Below are positions 1 to 12,013 of a DNA stretch of 64,000 nt, one piece after another. The notes under the pieces are model-generated. The model saw only the letters and a program-made list of their open reading frames with translations. It searched no databases and had not been told where the DNA came from. Position numbers and translations under genes: made by a program. The number at the start of each line of letters is the position of its first letter. Positions within the stretch are counted from its first letter, which is position 1. The stretch covers positions 1,178,001 through 1,242,000 of the forward strand of contig JAXBDG010000013.1 of NCBI GenBank assembly GCA_036320915.1, in the 5' to 3' direction. This stretch comes from Linnemannia elongata (lineage: Eukaryota; Mortierellomycota; Mortierellomycetes; Mortierellales; Mortierellaceae).

Positions 1-1519
1 AGGATGGTCTCATCGAGGGCGAGGAAGAACGTAAGTCTCGTGAACACTTTAGGGAATTGGAAGTGTTCCACCCTCACGACCAATGACGCCTACTAACGCC
101 CCACTATATTCGACTATGTCATTGCATCTCTATAGTCCTACTGCCAAGATACGTGCGCGTCAACCTGCTTATGAAGACACCCCAACAGGTCATTGACGCA
201 TTCATTGCCGACGGGTGGACATTCTTGCCAGAACCCCCCTCGCCACCAGCACCACCACCAGCCAACACTTTCCACCGCGACGAACATCTGGACTTCATGC
301 TCGTCTTCCCACCCAAATCCGACCTCCATCTTCACCCACTCTACGTCTCGGGAGTTTTGATCTTGCAGGATAAGGCATCATGTTTCCCAGCAGCTATTCT
401 CGCGCCCCCCAAGAACGCCTATGTCATTGACGGATGTGCGGCACCCGGAAACAAGACCAGTCAGTTGGCGATGGGGATGGGCAATGGCGGAAAGATTATT
501 GCCTGTGATCTGGATCTTCGGCGACTCAATATTCTCAAGCGGTTAACGACAAAAGCAGGGTGCACAAGTATGCTGAGAGTAGATGCCGTTTACATTACTG
601 CATTATGTGGCGGAGGAAATGTATTTTATAGAATTGGGATGCTAACAGTGAGCATGATACTTAAACTGAAATCATAGATATCACGGCTCTGAACACATCG
701 TTCTTGACATTGGACACGACTACACCTGACAATTCAAAGGTGTCTCATATTCTGTTGGATCCTTCATGTTCAGGATCAGGAATCATCAATCGGCTGGACC
801 ATTTGGTGGATGCGTATGCAGAAGAGCAAGAACAAGCGACTATCCTGGAAACGACAACAACAGGAGGAGCAGCAGAGAGAGCGGCGGCAGAGGAAAAGAA
901 GAAGGAGCGTCTCTTGTCACTAGGCGAGTTCCAGGTCGAATGTGTCTCCAAGGCAATGACGTTCCCCAACGTGCGTAAGATTAGTTACTCGACCTGTTCC
1001 ATCTACGCGGAAGAGAACGAACATGTCGTAACAACACTGTTGAAGAAGCATTGGCCGACATGGAAGTTGACCCCTCGCTCTAAAGTTTTGCCAACTTGGC
1101 ACCGTCGTGGATACCCGTCTGAGGTGTGCGATATTCCAGGGTTGGTCTCGACAGATGAGGATAGAGCCAAGATTGCGGACTGTGTTGTCCGAGCTGTACC
1201 GGGTGGACCAGACGGAGACCTGATGAATGGATTCTTTGTGGCTTGTTTTGAGCGGGTGGGCAAGAACAGTCTTCCTGGTTTGTCACCTGTTTGGAAGGGC
1301 CCGAGCATTGGAGGTATCAAGAGAGCGCATGAGGAGGCGGACGAGGCGGATGATACAACAACAGAGGCAGCTACTGAGGGCTCATCCCCAACCAAGAAGA
1401 AGAAGAAGAACAAGAAGAAGAAGAAAAAGAACACAGTCGACGAGGCAGGTGACTCTGCTTCTGCTGCTGGTCGTGGTGTGGGCGGTGAAGGAGATGAGGT
1501 GGAAGGCGACGACGAATAA
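1..1519 (+). CDS. RCM1: 25S rRNA cytosine-C5 methyltransferase, NSUN5/Rcm1 family (5' end outside window)
   Basis: S-adenosylmethionine-dependent m5C methyltransferase of large-subunit rRNA, expected in the nucleolus. Exons seen: 1-30, 136-567, 678-1519; both introns (31-135, 568-677) are GT...TAG and restore one frame. The protein reads through LPRYVRVN (the family motif before the catalytic core), a SAM-binding VIDGCAAPGNKTSQLA motif, motif IV LLDPSCSGSGI and motif VI SYSTCS; the cysteine in TCS is the expected catalytic nucleophile and the one in PSCSG the release cysteine. The C-terminus is a Lys-rich run (about 1395-1432) followed by an acidic Gly/Glu/Asp tail, typical of nucleolar proteins but longer than in yeast Rcm1. 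The N-terminal part lies left of position 1, so the start cannot be placed. NSUN5/Rcm1 is preferred over NOP2 because of the YVRVN and PSCSGSG combination. Confidence 0.88.
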
Positions 1520-4387
1520 ACAAACCATCCTTCAATTATTCAATATTTATATCTGAGCGGGAAGTCATGAATAGGGATAGCACATCAGCCATTCACAACA
1601 GGATGACTTTAATACTGGGCGTAATTGTTTTAAGGAAAGCTATCATCGAGTTAATGAAACAAGAAGGTTGTATAAAAGTTGATAGTGAAAAAGAGAGAGG
1701 GTGTGCAAGTGGGCCGGAGGGTTGTTGTTGTATTCGTGCGTATCTGATGGTTTGAATGGTTTGGGATGGTTTATCAAGCAAGGTCGTGGGCGTAACGAAA
1801 AATGGGGACAAGAGGCGAGGTGCTCAATCTCAATAGATGTATTAGAGAAATAGTAGATAGATGGAAAAGAGGCAAGATCAATGCATAAGGACGTTGCCTT
1901 CCCTCCTTTCGGTTCGATGGTGCAAGCTGGTGTGGAGGAGAATAAAACAAATAGAGGAAGATATTGCACGATGCAGCGGAAGGCTTGTAATCCTCGGGCG
2001 ATCAGACTTGCCATTTAGCCACAGACGCAGCTAGAAGTAAACCTTTAGTCGACGTATTTGGGTGTGGAAATATGGCACATGGTCCTTGGTAAAAAAGAGC
2101 CGTAGGTGTTGCATGAGATCGTCTGAGGCGCCAATTCTCCGGGTAATTCAATGTTTGCTGTCAGGCTGATGGTGTCCAAAAAGGTTAAGAGAAAGGTTTG
2201 AGCCGGAGGGAATAGATATGGTTGTAATGAAGTCTGAGGTGTGTTGGAAACTGGATGGATTGGGGTAAGAAAAAAGATAGGGAAAAGGAGCTAGGGGATG
2301 AATGCATGACCAATGCCCACCCGTTTCTGATTGCCTTCGTTCTCAGAGATGGTTGCTGGGTTTTAAACTCGAGAGCACACATATCAACAACATCAAGGTG
2401 ACCGAGGAAGATAATTGTGCACTAATAGCCCTATTGTTTCGTTAGTTCAGGAGAGCATGCAGAAAAAAGCATAAACTAACCTTGCCTTGCATCAGACAGT
2501 CGAACCAAAGGCAACAGAGTGGACAGTGGAGTCAGGAATACCCTTGTCAATAACCAATAACAGAGGCATCATACAAAGGTCCACATAAAAATGAACAGGA
2601 AGCGAAATCTTGGATGATGATGGTGCTCAGGAACGATCCCCCTCAACTGTCAGGGTCAATGACCACAAAATACAACACTTGAGTCAAGTATTACCCACTC
2701 ATAGTCATTGTTCGCGTCCATCCTATCTTATTCCCATTCCTCACAGTATCCTACTCTTTCTCCTCCCAGCCGTTTCCCCTCCGTAATGATGGACGTCTTT
2801 TCTCATTCATATTTGCCTTGACGCCGCAACGTGCTGTTGTTGTTGTTGTTGTTGTTTTTGTTTGAAGGCACGATTTAAAGAGGACAGGCTAATGGGCTCG
2901 AGAGCATTCGTTGTAATCGAAAGCTCTGTCATCCCTTTTGTCTTGTAGGAAAGAAAAAGATTGGGAGGAAGAGGGGTCTGTGTGGAGAAGAATTTTTTGC
3001 ATCAGCCGTCCAGCAGGATCGGCAAAATACGATGATGGTGTATCTGCCCAAATAAAACAACATTAGAGCATGATTTTTTTTCTTCTTTTTCCTCACCTGT
3101 GCTCACTGGCAAGTGTAAAAAAAAAGAAAGCAAGGTGAGATGTGGTGGATGAAGCTACGTGAAAGAGGCGGGTTGATTCACAGTGGCTCTTGCTTGCTTA
3201 CTGGTGTTTGTTATATTACCTGGTTTTCTCGTATTCCCATTGTGGGAAGGTTGTGGTTTGCCAGCACAGCAGAGTCTCAGCTGTCCCATTAGGAATAACA
3301 TTCTTGAAGATTGATATTGAAGGATGACTTGAAAGTAAAGGCTGCGCCGCCCGTTTGCAGATCGCCTCTTGTTGGTTGCTGATTTCATCAGGAATCAAAG
3401 ACAGACGAGAGTCTCATCACTGAAACATACCGTACAACTTTGCTGCTGCCCTCAGGTACAGAAGACAGCTGTGAGAATAGACATCACAGTATAGATAAAT
3501 GAAAAACTGATACGGAGGACAAAGAAAAGGACAGCAGGGATGACGATGATGGGAGGCGAAAAAGAGAAAGAGAGAAAGAGAGAAAGGCAGTTGGCGTTTA
3601 TTAAAGGATTGGGATCACGGTCCTTCGGATGGATAATTGGGTTGCCTCTCCTTGCTGAACTATGGATAGAGGTAAGGACCATGCTATTGTCTCCATGATC
3701 GTTTGGTCTTCCATCTCTGTGTCTCTCCATATCTCTCATGCAAACCATGTCCATGTAGATGCGTATTTTTGTGTATGGGTATGTGTGTGTTTGTGTCCTT
3801 GTCGTTATTGTTCTGATTTGTTTGCTCCTCGGTTGTTGTTGTCGTTGAACAAATGACAACTGAATTTCTTTGTTCGCCCCTTTTGTCCATCCAATCCGTC
3901 CCATCTCCAGCCCTCAGATCCGTTCCTGTGTCCATTTGTTTATGTCTTCGCTTTGTTTGTGTTTGATGGTGTCCATCCTTGCATTCGCCTCTCTCTTGTT
4001 CCGCCTTGTCCATATTAAAGCACTGTGCCATGGTATCCCTTCCCCTACAATCTTTTCTTTTCTTCTCGTCTTCTTTTTCTTCCTTTTCTTCTCTCTATGC
4101 ATTCTTTCCTGTTCATTAACTCTCTCCCCATTGCTCATTCCCTCTCATCGCTGCTTCATTCACTTCATTCGCTCTCACTCATCACTCGTCATTTCATTCA
4201 CACTTACTCCTCATTGTCTTCTCAGACTATCATTCATTTTATTCATGACCACAGATTTCTCTTCCTCCCACTTCACCCCTTTACGTTAGGTTTGCTTGTT
4301 TCTGCCAACCCATATTGAGATAATTACCCTACTTCTTTCTGTCTCTACTTGTCCCTCTTTCAATCTACAACAACAACTATCTTCAAG
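1520..4387. other. 2.9 kb without a supported gene
   Basis: No reading frame here has recognisable domains or a convincing splice chain. The left part (to about 1.6 kb) is the 3' flank of the rRNA methyltransferase. A TTG/GTT microsatellite lies near 2834-2856. From about 4030 to 4387 the plus strand becomes strongly pyrimidine-rich, which looks like promoter or 5' untranslated sequence of the HMG-box gene starting at 4388. I saw no tRNA, transposon or CRISPR signature. Confidence 0.5.
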
Positions 4388-7297
4388 ATGCGCGTGGATC
4401 AACCGACAGGCAACTTTTCCCTCTATGCCTCCCCGACACCACATGCCCTATTTAGCTCATCATCGGCCATGAACAATGTTTCGCCACCACTAACCATCAC
4501 AGGTAACTTAATGTGTCCCGTCGTTATTTCTCCTCTTTTGCATCATAAACCTTACACCATTACCTCTGGCTATCGTCTCCGCACAATTCTCCTTGCTTCC
4601 CTGCTCACATTCCATTCCCTTTTCTCCATTTTGCCCATCCCCTGCTGCATAGCGTCGTTCGTTAGCTCCAGAGAGTCATACTCGCCTTCTCTTTTGTTCG
4701 GTAGCCTTGGACCAAAGTCCAAGCGCTCGGCATCCGCGATGGAGTCCGATAGGCAACTTGGAATCATGTCCCACCTTCACCCTCATAAACGAAACACTCT
4801 CCCCCACGTCTCAAACAGCGAACTGCTCTCCTTCCCATCGCCACCCTCTGCCATTGTACCCATTCACACCGCCATCCCAGACGAACCATTCCTCTTGCAC
4901 AGCACACCCTTTGAAGAAGTTGACAGTAGTCCCAGTGTCTCCATCTCCTTGCCACCTGTTGAAATTCCCTCGAAGCCAACACTTTCTACACCATCGACCA
5001 TTATCATCCCAGCAAAATCGATAGACAAGAGCACATACAAGTTTAAACCCCCTTCACGTCACCCAACCGATCCCGCAACTCCCTCCTTCTCATCCTCATC
5101 CCCATCCTCCATATCTTCCTCTCCCTCACCTTCTTCATCAAAGCGCAGAGCTACCCCTAACTCCTCTTCAACTCGCCCGCTACAGTTCATCAACAAATCC
5201 GGGCCACCACCACCTCGGCCAAAGCCTCAGCAGCCGCCAGGCATCTACATCCAGACACACTCGGCGATGCAGCAGAAGGCACGGAAGAAAATAAGAGAGG
5301 AAGGCAAAGTCAAACGCTCATCAAACTGCTTCATCCTATATCGAACTCATATCCACCCCGTTATCGTTGCTCGCTATGGCCACCAAAACAACAAAGAGAT
5401 CTCCAGACTCGCTGGTCGATACTGGAAGAATGCGCCCGAGTCGGTCAAGAGCTTCTACCGTCAACAAGCTGCGGAGGAGAAAGTTCGCCATGCAGCCCTG
5501 TACCCATCCTACAAGTACACTCCTGCCAAGACGGCATCCAAAGATGATACCAACGCCAATTCTGCGAAATCAAAAGTCCGGCGTCCGTGGAACAAGCCAA
5601 TTCGGCTCTCACCCCCTCTGATCAAGCCCTCCTCCCCCCTATCCGTCCCAAGTTCACCCTCGCCATCGCTCTATGAGTCTGAAGCTACTAAGGGTGATGC
5701 TGAGAAACCTGTGGAGAACGAATCATCCGAGCACCCTTCGCTCCATCTAGCCGTCGAACGTAACAAGCCAGCAGTCAACGCTGCACACTCTACCGCGACG
5801 AGCAAGCCCCCGAATGAACGAGGCTTTGTCGTGACGGAGACCCCCTTGTTCGACTTTAAAGGGAACGCCGATCTCAGCGAGAAGAAGCGAAACTCTAAGA
5901 GTCGGGCAGGACCTCGTCCCAATCGTCCTAACCCACGTTTACCCGACCTGGAAGACCCACTGTCGTTCGAGATGGCACATGCATCGAGTACCGCAAGTGT
6001 ATCGTCAACAAGCCCTTTCACATTTGTCCTTCAAGGACCAGCAGTGCCTAAAGCCCCACTCACAGCTGGCCCAAAGGGAGTGTCTGGATTGACGCAAGCT
6101 CTTGCCCATCAACGGTCTGATTCCCAGGTTGTTCCTACTCCCTCCGTACCCGTTTTCCCTCGAACTCTTGTCTCAGAGACCCCTCCTGGCTGGAGTAACT
6201 TGGTCAGCCAGCTCCAAGTGTCCGGAGCAGCACAAGAGCAGCAGTGGCCTGTTCCGCAGTCATCGCCACTCCTAGGCTTGACGCAGCCCCAGAATGCCGT
6301 GTTTCAGGGTAATATCGGTGTCTCACCCAGTGATATCCTCACGGATCAACAATGGGCACAGCAACATTCACTTCAGCCTGCGCCACCATTTTCGCGTATT
6401 GCTACAAATCTCGTCCAGTCGCCTCAACCGTCCGCTCCTATTCAGATCCCTGCTCCATCTGCATCTACAGAAAGCCATTTCTGTGGGTCATTTGACTCCC
6501 CCATGTACACTCCTGTTGACCCCACAGGCGCAAGTATCGGAACAGGTGACTTTCCTTGGCAATTGGATGCCAATCTCCGCGGCTCGCCAGACTTTGGTCT
6601 TTTGTACACCTCTGGATCTCTGTCTTCCACTTCAATGACGCTGTCCTCTGCTTCATCGCACAGTCATCTTACCATCGGTCATCTACCTCTGCCTACGGTA
6701 TCCTCGTTCGAGGACGATTTCGAATCTGTTGGCCTCGAACAAAAGCTGCTGAGTTCCCACGTGTCCGACGATATATTTGACGAAGCCACATGGAGTTCCT
6801 CTCTCCAGATGCCGTCTCCAAGTGTTTCAGACCTTGATCAGCAGCTGCTGTTGTCCACCTCAAGCAGCAACTCGGCTCTGTCGTCATCCTTTGGATCCAT
6901 CTACTCGGACATGGCCATCTCAGCCTGGACCACCATCGGAGAGCCCTGCGTCCCTTCGCCTGACTGTCTTTCCAACGTCAGCAGCCCCAGCTTCAACAAC
7001 GTCAACCTTTCCTACGATAACGACAGTAACAACTGCATGAACATTAACGATAGCAACGCAGAAGTTGATGATGGTCAGGCTTTGATGGTGCCCAGCCAGC
7101 CCGCGCCCATGCCACCCGTGCCATTGGCCGGCCAGACACTTCCCTGGGGTGACGAGGAGCAGCTGAAGATGAGCATCTCCTACTTTGAAGACATCGTTCA
7201 ACAACAAAAGGCACTTCTCTCGCTCCGACAGCAGTGGCGACAACAGGCCCGGGTCGTACAGCCTTCAGTATCCGCCTTGGCACCTACCATAGAATGA
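4388..7297 (+). CDS. Large HMG-box (MATA_HMG-like) transcription regulator
   Basis: Probable sequence-specific DNA-binding regulator in the nucleus. One open frame of 969 codons from ATG 4388; a longer frame to 4349 has no ATG. A single HMG box spans about residues 309-379: KRSSNCFILYRTH opens it, then an ARYGHQNNKEISR stretch, RYWKNAPESVKSFY in helix 2/3, and a basic/aromatic end (YPSYKYTP). The N-FILYR pattern is that of fungal MATA_HMG/Ste11-type boxes. Everything else is Ser/Pro/Gln-rich and probably disordered; the last 50 residues contain a Gln/Arg-rich helix. An in-frame 150-nt segment at 4503-4652 has GTAACT...CTCAC...CATAG ends and a pyrimidine-rich body, so it may be an intron (protein then 919 aa). 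The target genes are unknown; it could act in mating or morphogenesis, but that is only by analogy with the box type. Confidence 0.8.
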   Translation: MRVDQPTGNFSLYASPTPHALFSSSSAMNNVSPPLTITGNLMCPVVISPLLHHKPYTITSGYRLRTILLASLLTFHSLFSILPIPCCIASFVSSRESYSPSLLFGSLGPKSKRSASAMESDRQLGIMSHLHPHKRNTLPHVSNSELLSFPSPPSAIVPIHTAIPDEPFLLHSTPFEEVDSSPSVSISLPPVEIPSKPTLSTPSTIIIPAKSIDKSTYKFKPPSRHPTDPATPSFSSSSPSSISSSPSPSSSKRRATPNSSSTRPLQFINKSGPPPPRPKPQQPPGIYIQTHSAMQQKARKKIREEGKVKRSSNCFILYRTHIHPVIVARYGHQNNKEISRLAGRYWKNAPESVKSFYRQQAAEEKVRHAALYPSYKYTPAKTASKDDTNANSAKSKVRRPWNKPIRLSPPLIKPSSPLSVPSSPSPSLYESEATKGDAEKPVENESSEHPSLHLAVERNKPAVNAAHSTATSKPPNERGFVVTETPLFDFKGNADLSEKKRNSKSRAGPRPNRPNPRLPDLEDPLSFEMAHASSTASVSSTSPFTFVLQGPAVPKAPLTAGPKGVSGLTQALAHQRSDSQVVPTPSVPVFPRTLVSETPPGWSNLVSQLQVSGAAQEQQWPVPQSSPLLGLTQPQNAVFQGNIGVSPSDILTDQQWAQQHSLQPAPPFSRIATNLVQSPQPSAPIQIPAPSASTESHFCGSFDSPMYTPVDPTGASIGTGDFPWQLDANLRGSPDFGLLYTSGSLSSTSMTLSSASSHSHLTIGHLPLPTVSSFEDDFESVGLEQKLLSSHVSDDIFDEATWSSSLQMPSPSVSDLDQQLLLSTSSSNSALSSSFGSIYSDMAISAWTTIGEPCVPSPDCLSNVSSPSFNNVNLSYDNDSNNCMNINDSNAEVDDGQALMVPSQPAPMPPVPLAGQTLPWGDEEQLKMSISYFEDIVQQQKALLSLRQQWRQQARVVQPSVSALAPTIE

Positions 7298-8620
7298 ACC
7301 TAAAAATGAAAATAGATTTTCTCATGTATATTACACTTATTGACCATATCACCTACTTCGCGCGTTAGCGTTTTTTTTTTTTTGGATGAGGTGGACAAAA
7401 CTAGGGTGTGGCACTTTTTTTCTTTTTGCGAATGACGGCAAGGCATAGACAAGGAGGGAGGCCTTCAAGGTGCTATATATGTATTGGAGAGCGTGATGTT
7501 CACTTAATCGAAAAAAAAGAGAAAGAGAGAGAGAGAAAAGCCCAAGAATAACTGAGGAGAAGGATTCGCTGCTGGTATCTACGTAGATGTAATGATTATG
7601 ATGCCAAAGCCACGCATATGGTAGATGAGTAGCGGAGGAGTGAGAAGAGCCACAGACAAACAGGTGATGATGATCCTAGTGTGCATTCAAGACAGAGGCT
7701 CGAAGCATTGTCGAGAAATGTAGTGAGCAAAAAATAGTAGGAAGAGTGCGCTGTTGATCTTGAACAACAACAATAACCTCCCTCCCTCCCTCCCCACTTT
7801 TAAAGGTGGGCAAAGGTTGTTCCGTAGTAAGTACACAGCGCTGGGCAAGGGGTGTCCTTACTCGTAACCACTGGCACTGGGGTATTGAACGACATCATAG
7901 CTGCGGACGATGGTCTCAGCTTTATGACTATTTACTGCTCTAGTCGAGATAGGTAAGAGAAGAGCAGAAGAAATTGAGTTCCGGAAGGGAGTCTAGCGAA
8001 GTAGCAAGAGGAACAAAGTAGAGTATTTGATCTCGCATTGTGACCGTAAAGGGAGGAAAAAGAAAGGGTGCCATGTTTCGAGAAACACCTTTTATTTTGG
8101 CCTCTTACCTCCCTATTCTCTGATAGCTTGACGACAGGCAGCTTTATTCTGAAAAGTAGTGCAAGCAGGAATGTCACATCGTCGAGTTTGATATTCAATA
8201 GCCGTGAGATGGCTCCCCAGTCGGCGCCCGTACTGTGAGGATGCAGGAGAGAGGAAGGAATGGAGTGAGGCTCATGCCGTCTACCTCCAGCTCTAAACTT
8301 TACAACCCGTCAGTTATTTGGTGCTAATAAAAATAAGGGAGGGAGGAGGTGAATTAAGTTAGTATTGGGTGTCTTTTATGCGCGTGGATCCCTTCCTTCT
8401 TTTTCTTTTTCGTCCCTCGCCTCCTTTTTTCGTCTCTCTCCCTCTCTTTCTCTATCTTTTACCCTCACACCCATCCTTTGTCTTTGTTGTTTCTCCTTTC
8501 CTGTGCGCCATTCGTGTCTTATTTAATTGCTCATTAGAATCATCGCACCGACAACCCACACACAACAACTCACATACACATAGCACACACATCCTCAAAA
8601 GACAAATTTTATTTTTCATC
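7298..8620. other. Intergenic region, 3' flank of HMG gene and upstream region of transporter A
   Basis: No coding potential recognised on either strand. It holds short poly-T and GA-rich stretches (about 7371-7384, 7510-7537) and a CCTC repeat near 7777-7794. From about 8395 the plus strand turns into a C/T-rich leader that runs up to the ATG at 8621, as is usual for 5' untranslated regions in this window. Confidence 0.5.
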
Positions 8621-11600
8621 ATGTCAGACAGAAAGACTCTATCCACTTCTACCTCCAATTCTCCTTCTTCCAACACTCGTCCTGTCGTCAACACTTCTCG
8701 CACCACTAGCACTCCTAATAACAGCAGCAATAGTACTCGTCCATCCAAAAGCAAAAAGAATAACAGCTCGTCACCCATCACAACAGCAACCACAGCCACG
8801 CCATCATCTTCATCACCATCAAGACAACAACAACAATCACAGTCTCAATCACGACGGAAATCGTCTTCGCCCTCTCACGCACAAAACAGTCGACGATACC
8901 GACGTCAACTCGCCCACCATCCCAGCCAACAGACCCTCATCAACAACAACAACAGCTCAACTTATAGCAACGATGATGACACTGACACCCATACCGCCAG
9001 TCCTACCACACCCTATGGGAACATCGACAGTAGGAGGTTCGACTTCGGCTCTTGCACAGTACTGGCACCACTCACGATACCCCAAGACCTATACATGTCG
9101 GATACTTGTATTCGAGAGGGACAGCGAACACCGTCATCGTATTCGACATTGCCTTCAACTCCACGATCACCCAACCAAGACAGCCCAAGATCACAGTCAA
9201 GGACAGAGAATATAGCAGTACCAGCTTCACCTTCTCCGCCATCCTCAACGACGCACTCGGAGGAAGGAGGGTTACCAAAGGTCATTGCCTTGAAGCAGAC
9301 AGAAGTCCGCGCTTGGGTAAGCAGGGAGAGGAGAAGGAAGAATGAGATAGATCACACTCTTGGAGGCATGGATGCAATTGCCATGCGAGACACAACATGC
9401 ATTTTGAAACCCTAGCGGACTCACCTTCTTCCTTCTTCTCTCTTCTCATCTCTCTCCCCCTCTTATTCAATCGACGTCCCCACGACAGTATCTCCAAAAC
9501 GCAACGTAAGTTACATCACACATGCTGTTGATGTCTATGATCTTCCACGACGACCTTCCATTCGCAAAATCTTTCCATCGCGCACGCTAAATTCACACGA
9601 TGACTTTGACATGAGCAATTACCGACACATACACACTGGGCGAGAAGAATGCAACCACTGCTCAGCGAAACACTCCTGGTTTTCGTTCTTTTTACTCTCC
9701 AACGGTCAAAGACAGAAGGAAGAGCTCTCGTACCTTTTTACGTTCTCCGTGTCTCCATTCCTTTGGACTTGTGACAACGCAGAAAACTGAAAAACGCAAT
9801 TCCTGTTCATCCCTTTATTTTTTTTTCTCTGTGGTCTGCATCGTCGATTTCTCATCTTTCTTGTCCTTTTCTTCGTCCATCATTTTCGCAGGTACTGCGG
9901 GTATGGATGGGTCAGCGCCGTTCTGTTGGTCCCACTGCTGGTTCAAGATCTGGCGGCTATGAACGGAGTCGAAGCGGCTAACTTGACACAACCCTGCGAC
10001 ACCACGGAAGAGGATTACAAATGCGTTATGCACATCTTTGGGAATCACTATCTAGATCCTGGAGCCATCTCGCTCTATGTGTCCAGTTTCTCGGCCGTCA
10101 TTTCCTTTGTCGTCTCGCTGTCTGTTGCTGCCATTGCTGACCATGGAGGTGAGTAGTAATCCGATAAAAAGCATACCATTGATGACGGTGGATCATCGTG
10201 GGGCCAAACAGAACCATGCACGTATTCACAACACCAAAAAAAGGAGGTGGACAACAAAGCTGCTGCAGGAGAACACTCGATTAACTGACACATCTTTATA
10301 TGCTTAATTCTTAATCTTACCATCCATCCCTCCTTGAAAAAAAAATAATCTACGTTCTAGCATACAGGAAACGACTATTGGCGACGTTTGCGATTCTGGG
10401 ATGTATGACCTCAATCTCATTTTTCATGATCCAATCCCCTTCACTCTTCTGGATGGCATTGGTCCTATCACCCCTTGGATGGGCATGTTACAATGCTTCC
10501 TCAGTCTTCACCAACGCCTTCTTACCCATCTATGTCCGAGTCCACCCAAAGGTTCTGGAGGCCCAGGATCGAGTCGGGGCACACCTGACCCTGCAGGAAA
10601 TGGATGAAAAGAACAAGGATTTTTTCGGGGCCAACCACAGGATGAGTTCTCATTTTTACTCCTACGGAAACGCGTTAACCAATCCTACAGGAACCAATCA
10701 CTCGGTTTTGGTGAGCGAGCAGCGCAAAGTTGAAGAACAGGTGTCGAATGATCTGTCGGCTTGGTGTGCAGGCGCTGGGATTGTCGGGACCGTGATTGTC
10801 CAGGGGTTTTGTATCGGGATTTCGGTAGGGATGAAGGAGTCGTTGTTGAGTCTGCAGATCGCGATTGCGTTTACAGGAGTCTGGTGGTTGGCTTGGACGA
10901 TGGCTGTCTTGCCTTGGCTTAATGCCAGACCTGGGCCACCCTTGCCTAAGGGTCAAAATTGGATCACCTACTCCTGGAGCAAAAGTACGCTTTTGGTTTA
11001 TAGCATTGACTTTTTTTTTGTATTGGACGCGACACAACGCGTACAAAATGATTATGAAACGTATTTCTGACGCGATTTTTCCACCCCTTTATCAAAACAC
11101 CTGGTAGACTTCAAGACAGTGAAGGCGATGCGACAGCTCTCCCAGATCACAAGATTCATCCTCGCATGGTTCCTCCTCTCCGACGGGATCAACACAGTAA
11201 CAGCCCTCCTCTACGTCATCACCTACCAAGAGCTCAAGTTCTCCCACACAGAATCCCTCATGATGACCATCGCCCTCTCCTCCGTCAGTTTCTTTGGGAC
11301 TTATCTCTTTCTGATGATCCGACGGTTCTGGAAACTGTCGACAAAGTTCATGGCCATGTTGACTCTTGGATTGTATACGACCTTGACGGGTTATTTTGTT
11401 ATTATGCCGTATTTCTCGACGGTTTATGGGTTGCGCCAGGATTGGGAGGTATGGGTATCAGTTGTTTATTTGGGACTGATTATAAGTACATTTTTTGGGG
11501 TGGCCAAGGTCATGATGGCGGAGTTGTGTCCGGAGGGCGAAGAGAATGAATGGTTCAGTCTCTTCCAACTCGCCGACAAAGGATCCTCCTGGTAACGTAA

Positions 11601-12013
11601 AAAATAACCCCCCCCCCCAATGACACTGTCCAACGCCTCAAATGTTTATTTCTGACGCGTCGGTTCGAGAAAAAAGCATCGGTACACGTAACATTTTGTC
11701 CTGACAAACTCTTAAATTGTTCTTTCATTTTTCACTTTTACTTGTTCCTCATAGGATCGGACCGTTTGCGACGGGTGCGATTCAGGCTATGACAGGGGAG
11801 TTTCGACCAGGGTTCTGGTTCCCATTTTCATTATTCATCGTTGGCGGGGCTTTACTTTTCACGGTGGATATGAACAAGGGCAAGGATGAGGCTGCATGGT
11901 ACACAGCAGATCAGGAAGCAAAACGACGGCTTTTGGCGTCTATCCCACCCATTACTATCACTAGTGCTGGAGAGAGCCCCTTCTTGGCCAGGAGAGTCTT
12001 GTTGGACTTGTGA
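8621..12013 (+). CDS. Atg22-like vacuolar transporter, paralogue A (long N-terminal extension)
   Basis: Member of the Atg22 branch of the major facilitator superfamily, known in yeast for exporting amino acids from the vacuole after autophagy; substrate here unknown. Exons 8621-9316, 9489-9505, 9892-10148, 10361-10984, 11108-11591, 11755-12013 give 778 aa with intron phases 0,2,1,1,2. The family entry motif LKQTEVRAWY is followed by YGWVSAVLLVPLLVQDLA, then about 12 hydrophobic segments, including WFLLSDGINTVTALLYV and the conserved RPGPPLPKGQNW loop. The first 232 codons are one exon; about 220 of these residues are Ser/Thr/Asn/Gln-rich, presumably cytosolic and disordered, and are absent from paralogues B and C. 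The exon of 17 nt (9489-9505) is conserved in all three paralogues. Expected location is the vacuolar membrane. Confidence 0.85.

Noticed and set aside
1003..1434. Poly-Phe frame opposite the rRNA methyltransferase
   Set aside because: It is the antisense of the Lys-rich tail of a well-supported gene.
4349..4387. Longer N-terminus for the HMG-box protein starting at 4349
   Set aside because: The codon there is TTG; the first ATG is at 4388.
1520..8620. Mucoralean sex locus around the HMG-box gene
   Set aside because: Neither flanking triose-phosphate transporter nor RNA helicase is present; the Atg22-like gene is a different transporter family.
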